NCBI GenBank assembly: GCA_947630205.1
Contig: CANRGW010000059.1
Span: forward strand, 1-7,310
Reading direction: 5' to 3'
Length of the DNA: 7,310 bases
DNA from: an uncultured Bacilli bacterium
Lineage (GTDB): Bacteria; Bacillota_I; Bacilli_A; RF39; UBA660
Of the stretch, positions 1 through 5,755 are shown one piece after another. A program made the translations under genes and the position numbers. The notes under the pieces are model-generated. The model searched no databases and was not told where the DNA came from. It worked only from the letters and a program-made list of their open reading frames with translations. Position 1 is the stretch's first letter, and every line of letters begins with the position of its first letter.

Positions 1-69
1 TTATCTATTTTTCCTTTTATTTCCTTATATATCATGCTTTTAATTTATTTTTTTATTTTTTTCATGTTT
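1..69. other. Downstream spacer, no established gene
   Basis: This A-rich stretch follows the YmfH-like stop. On the minus strand an ATG at 35-33 opens a frame that stays open to the window edge (begins MIYKEIKGK), with only a weak AAAAG before it. Alternatively the AAAGGA at 17-12 could serve a start just outside the window. I see no hairpin terminator, so the operon may continue, but no product can be named. Confidence 0.3.
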
Positions 70-1347
70 TTATCCTGCTTTAGGTAAAACCATTACTAAA
101 CTTTTATTAGTAAAATCTAAATCTTTAATAATTTTATTTAATTTCTTCATATTTAATTCTTTAATTAAATCTATTCGATTAGTATAAACATCTTGATACA
201 TTATTAAATCACTATAAATATTATCAACGGTTAATTCAACACTATCAAGCATTCTTATTTCACTTGCAATCCAAACTTTTTTAATTCTTTCTAAATCTTC
301 TTTTACTATTTTAATATTTTTTAAAGTATTTTCTATTTCTTCAATAAAAATATCGGCTTTATCACTTTCGGCTGTTATATCTAAAGTTAAAAAATTAGAA
401 AAATTATTCTTTTCAAGATAAAAACCACTTGTTAAACTTTCTAACGTAACCTTTTCTTTAAAATCAGAAGTAGTTCCAAATAAACTTGCCATAATAACAC
501 CTAAATACATATTAAGTTCAATATCACTATAATTAGAAAATTTATTTTTATTTATTTTTATACTATAACGAATTTTCGGAACTTTTACATTCATAAAAAG
601 TTCTTTAAATTCTTCTTTAACATCATCTCTTTCTTGATATTCTTTTCTTTTTATAACATTATTTCCTTTAATATTATTTAATATTTTATGATTTTTTATT
701 AATTTTTCGATTTCTTTCGGATTAATATTACCACCTATAACTAAATACATATTACTAGGATTATAAAAAGTATTATAGGCTTCATATAAATCTTCTTTAG
801 TGATATTTTCAATTGATTGAACGTCCCCTGCAATTTTTTCTTTAATAGGTAAACTATAAAACATATTTTTACGCATTGTATCATCAAGTGCCCATTCTGG
901 ATTATCTTCATACATTAAAATTTCTTCTTTTATAATACCTTTTTCTTTTTGAACATTACTATCTGTAAAATAAGGAGAAAAAATAAAATCTAAAAAGTAA
1001 GAAAGATTTTCTAAAATATTATTAACGCCCCAGATATAATATCTAGTATTATCAAAAGTAGTTGAAGCATTAGCACTTATTCCACTTTTAGAAAAAAAAG
1101 CAAAAGGATCTTCGCCATTTTCTTGTTCAAACATTTTATGTTCTAAGAAATGGGCTGTACCGTAAGGATTTTTAATAAGAACACCATCAGAATTTAAATA
1201 TTCTATATCATTAGAACCATATTTCGTTCCTAAAATAGCATAAAAATTATTCTTATTAGCAAAAGGAAGTAAATATACTCTTAAACCATTCTTTAAAGTA
1301 AAATAGTACATATCTTGGTCTAAATTATTATAATTAATTTTTTTCAT
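70..1347 (-). CDS. ymfH: M16-family zinc peptidase, YmfH-like (EF-P 5-aminopentanol modification-associated)
   Basis: 425 residues, the usual size. The inverted zinc motif HFLEH is intact at 66-70 (H66 and H70 ligands, E69 catalytic), and the distal Glu ligand falls in the KEEILMYEDNP stretch (E142 or E147). In the C-terminal domain the Arg/Tyr pair typical of active M16B enzymes is missing: the matching stretch FKEKVTLESLTSGF (296-309) has Lys and Phe. With the upstream partner this gives one complete set of catalytic and substrate-binding parts across two chains, as in mitochondrial processing peptidase-like heterodimers. The ATG at 1347 has AAGGGGG six bases upstream inside the end of the partner gene, so the two are translationally coupled. 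The stop is TAA at 72-70. Like most M16B bacterial proteins it has no signal peptide and is probably cytosolic. Confidence 0.9.
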   Translation of the reverse strand: MKKINYNNLDQDMYYFTLKNGLRVYLLPFANKNNFYAILGTKYGSNDIEYLNSDGVLIKNPYGTAHFLEHKMFEQENGEDPFAFFSKSGISANASTTFDNTRYYIWGVNNILENLSYFLDFIFSPYFTDSNVQKEKGIIKEEILMYEDNPEWALDDTMRKNMFYSLPIKEKIAGDVQSIENITKEDLYEAYNTFYNPSNMYLVIGGNINPKEIEKLIKNHKILNNIKGNNVIKRKEYQERDDVKEEFKELFMNVKVPKIRYSIKINKNKFSNYSDIELNMYLGVIMASLFGTTSDFKEKVTLESLTSGFYLEKNNFSNFLTLDITAESDKADIFIEEIENTLKNIKIVKEDLERIKKVWIASEIRMLDSVELTVDNIYSDLIMYQDVYTNRIDLIKELNMKKLNKIIKDLDFTNKSLVMVLPKAG

Positions 1348-2605
1348 TATTAACCCCCTTTAAAAGATAAATAGTATCAAGAAAAACTTTTTTACTAACA
1401 TTTATAATATCTTCTTTGGTTACTTTCATTATCATTTCTTTTTTAGTTTCATAATCATCTAAATTTAATAAATTCTTGGCAATATAGTTTTCGATTATAT
1501 TATCAATGTTATCATAAGACTCTTCTAAAATACTTAAATATTCTGTTTTAACATTAGTAAGTTCTAAATCATTAACATCACCTTTTTGCATATTTTTCAT
1601 AATGTTTTTAATATTTGTAAGAACTTTTTTATAGTTTTCATAACTAATTCCTGATTGAATTAATAAAATATTATCAGCCTTATTAACACTTGAAGTAATA
1701 TAATAAGCAAGGGACTCTTTTTCTCTAATAACTTGCATGAATTTAGAATTAAAACCTCCTCCTAAAATCATACTATATAAATTAATTACATATTTGCGTT
1801 CAAAATCCGTTAAGTTTAATAATTTACAGCCAATTGCTAACTTAGATTGATTAAAATCAGCCTCTTCTATAACTTCTTTTGCTCTTTTTCTTACTTTATC
1901 ATGATAGATATAAATATCTTTCTTTTCTTTCTTAAAAGTTTTAAAATTCAATTTTTCTTTCACTAACTTAGTAATTTCTTCAATTGAAACATCACCTATT
2001 ACATAAATATCAATTAAACTTTTATTTAAAAGTTCTTTATAATAAGTATATAAATTACAAGGTGTAATTGCTTCTAAATCTTTTAAATAACCAAATCCTT
2101 GATAAGCATAAGGCTTATCTTTATTCATATTTTCAAACATTTTAGCAATAGAATACATTTTCGGATTTTCTTTAAAAGTTTCAATTTCTGTTTTTAAATC
2201 TTTTTTTACAATATTGAATAGTTTAGTATCAAAAGAATTATCTTCTTCATTAGGATTAAAAATAATTTCATGTAAAAGTTCAAAACTTTCTTCTAACATT
2301 CCCTCTTCCGTATATTTAGGATTTAAAAGAGACATATCAAATCTTGTTACTAAATAGTTTCCTATTCTTGAATTATAACTTGAAACAAATAAAGAATAAA
2401 GTTCTTGAATTTTTAAAGCAAGTTCCTTTTTAGTTTTATATTTTTTCGTTGTTAAAGTTAAATAATCTGTTAAAAGATTTCTTTTAGTAATATCTTCTTT
2501 TTTTATTTCATCTTGTAATAAAACTTTAACATTAATCGTTCTAAATTTTTGGGTTTTTGCTATATGTAATTTTGCATATTTTAAATCAATACATGTATAT
2601 TTCAT
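1334..2605 (-). CDS. ymfF: M16-family non-catalytic partner, YmfF-like (EF-P 5-aminopentanol modification-associated)
   Basis: 423 residues from the ATG at 2605, a normal length for a bacterial two-domain M16B protein. There is no HxxEH zinc site; the matching helix reads LLTDYLTL (44-51). The C-terminal domain keeps the substrate-binding signature, a GGGFNSK turn (282-288) then REKESLAYY with R294 and Y301/Y302. In B. subtilis YmfF and its partner YmfH are needed for the 5-aminopentanol modification of elongation factor P (literature knowledge); the mechanism is not settled and the efp gene is not in this window. An in-frame ATG at 2617 has no ribosome binding site, whereas GGTGG lies five bases before the ATG at 2605, so I prefer the latter. 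The end overlaps the next gene by 14 bases. No clear promoter is visible upstream; read-through from the pilin unit is possible. Confidence 0.85.
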   Translation of the reverse strand: MKYTCIDLKYAKLHIAKTQKFRTINVKVLLQDEIKKEDITKRNLLTDYLTLTTKKYKTKKELALKIQELYSLFVSSYNSRIGNYLVTRFDMSLLNPKYTEEGMLEESFELLHEIIFNPNEEDNSFDTKLFNIVKKDLKTEIETFKENPKMYSIAKMFENMNKDKPYAYQGFGYLKDLEAITPCNLYTYYKELLNKSLIDIYVIGDVSIEEITKLVKEKLNFKTFKKEKKDIYIYHDKVRKRAKEVIEEADFNQSKLAIGCKLLNLTDFERKYVINLYSMILGGGFNSKFMQVIREKESLAYYITSSVNKADNILLIQSGISYENYKKVLTNIKNIMKNMQKGDVNDLELTNVKTEYLSILEESYDNIDNIIENYIAKNLLNLDDYETKKEMIMKVTKEDIINVSKKVFLDTIYLLKGVNNEKN

Positions 2606-2657
2606 CTTTACCACCATTATTATTATGTCTATTTTTTTTAAATATATTTTATTTTAG

Positions 2658-2686
2658 AAAAAGTAATTGACATACATCAATTACTT
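2658..2686 (-). terminator. Rho-independent terminator after the pilin-like gene
   Basis: AAGTAATTGA (2686-2677) and TCAATTACTT (2670-2661) form a perfect 10-bp stem on the minus strand around the six-base loop TGTATG. The stem ends in two T and is followed by three more (2660-2658), giving a run of five. The TGA stop of the pilin-like gene (2679-2677) is the last part of the first arm. The stem is AT-rich, so strength is moderate. It separates the pilin unit from the two peptidase-like genes. Confidence 0.75.
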
Positions 2687-2874
2687 CTACTTTGACATTT
2701 CCCTTCTCCTGCTTTTTCACCTTTGACATATTCTTCTCCTACTAAAGAACATGACGCTTTCATTATAGAGTCTTTTAAATATCCTCCAAAAATATTTATA
2801 AGTCCGATAATGACAACGGAAACAAGTGCAATTATAAGTACATACTCAACAAGTGCTTGACCTTTTTTATTCAT
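2677..2874 (-). CDS. Flp-type (type IVb) pilin-like small protein
   Basis: 65 residues from the ATG at 2874. The start MNKKGQALVEYVL is a class III (prepilin-type) signal: two Lys, then Gly5 as the last leader residue, Gln6 as first mature residue, and Glu10 at mature position +5 followed by Tyr, as in Flp/Fap pilins. One hydrophobic helix (about 7-28) follows, then a polar tail with two Cys (C42, C60) that could form a disulfide outside the cell. Flp pilins are usually 50-60 residues and are assembled by Tad machinery, but no prepilin peptidase, ATPase or TadE/F gene is in the window. An in-frame GTG at 2883 would add three residues; GGTGA five bases before the ATG favours the ATG. It stops with TGA, the only TGA stop here, and has its own promoter and terminator. 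A pseudopilin or other small membrane protein is possible. Confidence 0.75.
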   Translation of the reverse strand: MNKKGQALVEYVLIIALVSVVIIGLINIFGGYLKDSIMKASCSLVGEEYVKGEKAGEGKCQSRSN

Positions 2875-2915
2875 CTTTTTCACCCTATCTTTACTATTTA
2901 CTACTTTATAAATAA

Positions 2916-2944
2916 ATTGTATCTTATAAAAGAAAATTAGTCAA
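2916..2944 (-). promoter_or_regulatory. Predicted sigma-A promoter for the pilin-like gene
   Basis: A -35 box TTGACT (2944-2939, five of six) and a -10 box TACAAT (2921-2916, five of six) are separated by exactly 17 bases on the minus strand. Transcription would begin near 2909, leaving a leader of about 35 bases before the ATG at 2874. It is the best promoter match I found in the window and lies just after the prs terminator. The rest of the 118-base gap holds nothing else I can name. Confidence 0.75.
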
Positions 2945-2988
2945 GATAACTTCCTAATTTTATTACTTTTTTTGGATTTTTCTAAATT

Positions 2989-3008
2989 AAAAAGACTATT
3001 TCTAGTCT
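2989..3008 (-). terminator. Rho-independent terminator after prs
   Basis: On the minus strand AGACTA (3008-3003), a GAAA loop, and TAGTCT (2998-2993) form a perfect 6-bp stem, followed by four T (2992-2989). The prs stop TAG (3004-3002) lies in the stem and loop, so a ribosome reaching the stop would cover the hairpin. The stem is short and the T-run modest, so termination may be partial. It closes the prkC-to-prs gene string. Confidence 0.7.
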
Positions 3009-4081
3009 CCTTTTGCAAAATCTTCTAAAACTTTACTAGTCGAAGTTAAAATTGGTGAAACAGAACCTCCAATATGATAATTAAAAATAATCTTTGCTAA
3101 GTATTCTGAACAATCAACAATAACTAACCAATCTCTTTTTTTAGCCTCTTCACTTATATAAGATAGATTGGTAACAAATATTTTATCAAATAACTTATCT
3201 TTATAAGCCTTATCAAAAATTTCTAATCCTTTCGTAAACATAGCATAAGCCGAAAACATAAAAATTCTTTTAGCACCACGTTTTTTTATTTCTTCTGCAA
3301 CATCTAACATGCTTTCCCCACTTGCTATCATATCATCTACAACAATAATATCTTTACCTTTTACATCTTTACCAATATATTCATGTCCTAAAATAGGATT
3401 TCTTCCATCAACGACACGGTAAACGTCACGATGTTTTTCAAAATGTCCTCCTAATTCACAACCTAACATATTAGCATAAAATCTTGTTCTTTTTAAAGCC
3501 CCATTATCTGGTGATACAGCAAGTAAATTTTCTTTTTGAACATCTTCGGTTGTAATAAATTTTTCTAAAATAATATTGGTTGGATAAAAATTATCAAAAG
3601 AAGAAGACGGAATAGCATTTTGAACATTAGAGTCATGGACATCAAAAGTTACAATATTTTTAACTCCTTGATGCATAAATTCTTGTAAAGCAACAGCACA
3701 ATCTAAAGACTCTCTTCCATCTCTTTTATGTTGTCTGGACTCATACAAAAATGGCATTATCAAAGAAACAGAGTCGGCTTGATTACGAATAGAACATAAA
3801 GTTCTAATAACATCAACATAATGGTCATCTGGACTTTTATGATTATAATAATCATACATTTTATAAGTAATAGAATGATTTAAAACATCTGTTAAAATAT
3901 AGACATCTTTCTTTCTAACACTTTCTTTTAAAACAACCTTTCCTTCCCCATTATTAAATTTCATTTCTTCAATGGGAATAATTAAATCATTAGTAACCCC
4001 CATTATTTCTTTTAAATGTTCATTAACCTTTTCTCCTAATTCTTTAATATTTTCCATAACTATAAGTCTTAATTTATCCAT
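3002..4081 (-). CDS. prs: Ribose-phosphate pyrophosphokinase (PRPP synthetase), long form
   Basis: 359 residues from the ATG at 4081, longer than the classical 310-320. It makes 5-phosphoribosyl diphosphate from ribose 5-phosphate and ATP for purine, pyrimidine, NAD, His and Trp synthesis. Visible motifs: the nucleotide-binding stretch SRQHKRDGR (115-123, for the usual ARQDRKxR), the metal site FDVHD (146-150), SPDNGALKRTR (190-200), the catalytic-loop Lys and Arg in EKHR (K216, R218), and the PRPP loop VVDDMIASGES (247-257). The sequence resembles the longer PRPP synthetases seen in many gut Clostridia-type genomes rather than B. subtilis Prs. A TTG at 4093 is in frame, but TTGGAGG is itself the ribosome binding site, five bases before the ATG, so the ATG is the start. 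It begins 18 bases after the deaminase-like stop. The TAG lies inside a terminator stem. Confidence 0.92.
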   Translation of the reverse strand: MDKLRLIVMENIKELGEKVNEHLKEIMGVTNDLIIPIEEMKFNNGEGKVVLKESVRKKDVYILTDVLNHSITYKMYDYYNHKSPDDHYVDVIRTLCSIRNQADSVSLIMPFLYESRQHKRDGRESLDCAVALQEFMHQGVKNIVTFDVHDSNVQNAIPSSSFDNFYPTNIILEKFITTEDVQKENLLAVSPDNGALKRTRFYANMLGCELGGHFEKHRDVYRVVDGRNPILGHEYIGKDVKGKDIIVVDDMIASGESMLDVAEEIKKRGAKRIFMFSAYAMFTKGLEIFDKAYKDKLFDKIFVTNLSYISEEAKKRDWLVIVDCSEYLAKIIFNYHIGGSVSPILTSTSKVLEDFAKGD

Positions 4082-4099
4082 AACTACCTCCAAATATAA

Positions 4100-5071
4100 T
4101 TAAAACAATTCATTAGCCTTTTCTTTAAATTCAACAATTAAATTATTTTTTACTTCATCACTTACATTTAATTTGTTTAAAATACCTAAATTAATATTTA
4201 CTAAATCATGTAAATTAAAAGGAAAAACATTAAACAATTTACAATATTCATTAAGTAAATCTGTATCTAGGGCTGTCATATCAATCGTTGTAATTGCTAA
4301 CTTCACATTTTCTTTATACAAAAGATAAATAAAATGATTAGATAAATTGTCATATAAATTAAAATAACTTTGATAAGTAATAGGTATTTCTAAAACTATC
4401 TCTTGGTCTCTTATAATATTTAAGAAATTATCATCAGGTTTTTCTATTAAATTATAAATAATTCGACTAGCATTATAATATATTTCTTTATTTTGATTAG
4501 TTAATCGCGAGTCAAGTAAAACTATATATGGTATTTTATCTTTTAAAAATTTATCAAATAAGGCTTTATAAGAGTCTAAATTTTCTTGTTTTTCTTTTTT
4601 AAAATAAACTCCATTAATACCTTTATTATAATATTCATATAAAAGTTCTAAATTTAAATATAAAGTATCTTTATCTAAATTAGAATTAATTTCTAAAACT
4701 AAGTTTATTTTTATATTACTTTCTTTAAATACTTTTAGAAGTGTTTTTAAAATTTCTTTCCGATTTAAATCTTTATTAAATAAATTTAAATTAAGAAATA
4801 TTTCAGCATAAATTAAATTATCATTTTTTAGTTTCTCAATTAAATCATTGGCAGCAATTTTTATATTCTCTAAACTATTTAATAGTTTAATAGCAATATT
4901 CTTAGAAGTATCATAATCTCTTAAACTATCAAAATCTAAAATATCATCAATTTCTTCTCTTGTCATTTCTGAATTAGTTAATTTAGAAATAGTTTCTTTG
5001 GTCATCGAACCTAAAAAATCAATATGTAAATCTACTTTGGGGAATAACTTTAATTGTTCAAATAAAGTCAT
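4100..5071 (-). CDS. Adenosine deaminase-fold protein, probably catalytically inactive
   Basis: 323 residues, close to the usual 330-350 of bacterial adenosine deaminases, with an intact frame. The N-terminus PKVDLHIDFLGSMTKETI (11-28) matches the family's PK-x-ELH-x-H-x-x-GS start, and the C-terminal half keeps the family pattern: RIIYNL (203-208) where RIGHG is expected, EIPIT (228-232) for E-x-CPTSN, TTIDM (261-265) for NTDDP, then LLNEY and a terminal helix. Active adenosine and adenine deaminases bind zinc through H-x-H, the His of RIGHG and an Asp, and use the Glu of HAGE. Here the second His is D18, the HAGE position reads LLDSRL (185-190), and the RIGHG His is lost; only H16 and perhaps D264 remain. 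I infer a pseudoenzyme that might bind a nucleoside or nucleotide or pair with a neighbour. It sits between rpe and prs, with its own likely promoter and a GGAAG site before the ATG. Confidence 0.8.
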   Translation of the reverse strand: MTLFEQLKLFPKVDLHIDFLGSMTKETISKLTNSEMTREEIDDILDFDSLRDYDTSKNIAIKLLNSLENIKIAANDLIEKLKNDNLIYAEIFLNLNLFNKDLNRKEILKTLLKVFKESNIKINLVLEINSNLDKDTLYLNLELLYEYYNKGINGVYFKKEKQENLDSYKALFDKFLKDKIPYIVLLDSRLTNQNKEIYYNASRIIYNLIEKPDDNFLNIIRDQEIVLEIPITYQSYFNLYDNLSNHFIYLLYKENVKLAITTIDMTALDTDLLNEYCKLFNVFPFNLHDLVNINLGILNKLNVSDEVKNNLIVEFKEKANELF

Positions 5072-5089
5072 TAAATCACTTCCTTCGGC

Positions 5090-5105
5090 TTTAGTATATA
5101 CTAAA
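5090..5105. promoter_or_regulatory. Perfect 16-base palindrome over the -10 box (possible operator)
   Basis: TTTAGTATATACTAAA is its own reverse complement over all 16 bases, centred between 5097 and 5098. It covers the whole predicted -10 box and part of the spacer. A dimeric repressor bound here would block the promoter. It has no loop and no T-run after it, so it is not a terminator. No regulator gene is visible in the window, so the operator role is inference. Confidence 0.45.
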
Positions 5106-5121
5106 ACGTTTAATTTTTCAA
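5093..5121 (-). promoter_or_regulatory. Predicted sigma-A promoter before the deaminase-like gene
   Basis: On the minus strand a -35 box TTGAAA (5121-5116, five of six consensus bases) is followed by a 17-base spacer and a -10 box TATACT (5098-5093, five of six). Transcription would start near 5086, about 15 bases before the ATG at 5071, with a GGAAG-type ribosome binding site in between. It fills the only sizeable gap (51 bases) inside the otherwise tight gene string, so the last two genes may be transcribed separately from prkC-rsgA-rpe. AT-rich DNA gives chance matches, but the spacing and placement are good. Confidence 0.6.
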
Positions 5122-5122
5122 C

Positions 5123-5752
5123 CTAACCACGTAACTTTGTAATAGTTTCTTGATAATTATCAGATTTAATAATCGTTGAACCTGATACTATAATATCAAC
5201 ATCTTTTAAATCTTTAACATTATCTAAGGTAACACCACCATCAACACTTATTAAAGTTTTAAGCCCTCTTTTCGTAATTTCACTTCTTAGTTTTTTAATC
5301 TTAGGTAAAACTTCTTTAATAAATTCTTGACCAGGTAAACCAGGATGAACACTCATGACAAGAACTAAAGAAATTCTATCTAAATAAGGATAGACTTTTT
5401 CAACTTCATCTTCTGGATTAAGGGCTAACCCTACTTTAATACCATATTCTAAAGACCTTGAAAAGATTTTTTCTAAATCGGAATTAGTATCCATGTGAAC
5501 TGTTAAAAAAGCAACATTTAAACTAGCATAATCATCAAGCATTTTTAAAGGATTTTTAACCATTAGGTGAACATCTAATCTTTTACTAGTATAATTATGG
5601 ATCATTTTAAATTCATTAAAAGATAAAGTTTTAGCCTTTACATATTTTCCATCCATTATATCAAGATGAATATAATCAACATCAGTTGCACTTAGTTTTC
5701 TAATTGTTTCTCCAATATTTTTACTTCCTAAAAAAGAAGCAGAAATTTTCAT
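5123..5752 (-). CDS. rpe: Ribulose-phosphate 3-epimerase
   Basis: 209 residues from the ATG at 5752; the family is usually 210-225. It interconverts ribulose 5-phosphate and xylulose 5-phosphate in the cytosolic pentose phosphate pathway. It is a TIM barrel with the family's metal and acid-base set: H29 and D31 in HLDIMDG, H62 in DVHLM, and D171 in SVDGG. Phosphate-binding residues fall at GG (172-173) and SGS (190-192). The usual MSVNPGFGGQ loop reads MSVHPGLPGQ here, a noticeable divergence, so a related sugar-phosphate epimerase specificity cannot be fully excluded. A TTG at 5755 directly precedes the ATG; AGGAGG sits nine bases before the ATG and six before the TTG, and I prefer the ATG. 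The gene starts right after the rsgA TAG (5758-5756), so the two are probably translated together. It ends with TAG at 5125-5123. Confidence 0.93.
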   Translation of the reverse strand: MKISASFLGSKNIGETIRKLSATDVDYIHLDIMDGKYVKAKTLSFNEFKMIHNYTSKRLDVHLMVKNPLKMLDDYASLNVAFLTVHMDTNSDLEKIFSRSLEYGIKVGLALNPEDEVEKVYPYLDRISLVLVMSVHPGLPGQEFIKEVLPKIKKLRSEITKRGLKTLISVDGGVTLDNVKDLKDVDIIVSGSTIIKSDNYQETITKLRG

Positions 5753-5755
5753 CAA

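Noticed and set aside
2606..2657. Promoter for the ymfF-ymfH pair
   Set aside because: TATATT and CATAAT occur, but no -35 box at a usable distance; AT-rich DNA gives such -10 matches by chance.
2677..2679. TGA read as Trp (Mycoplasma-type code)
   Set aside because: Trp is encoded by TGG in the genes here, no gene carries an internal TGA, and the single TGA sits at a natural pilin end inside a terminator stem.
2667..2695. Plus-strand promoter starting at TTGACA (2667-2672)
   Set aside because: No -10 box at 16-18 bases and no plus-strand gene follows; the TTGACA is part of the terminator stem and loop.
2884..3001. Riboswitch or small RNA in the gap before the pilin gene
   Set aside because: Apart from the prs terminator and the sigma-A promoter I see no conserved fold or paired elements.
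4100..5071. Deaminase-like gene as a pseudogene
   Set aside because: The frame is full length without stops or shifts, with a start site, ribosome binding site and neighbours in place; loss is limited to catalytic residues.
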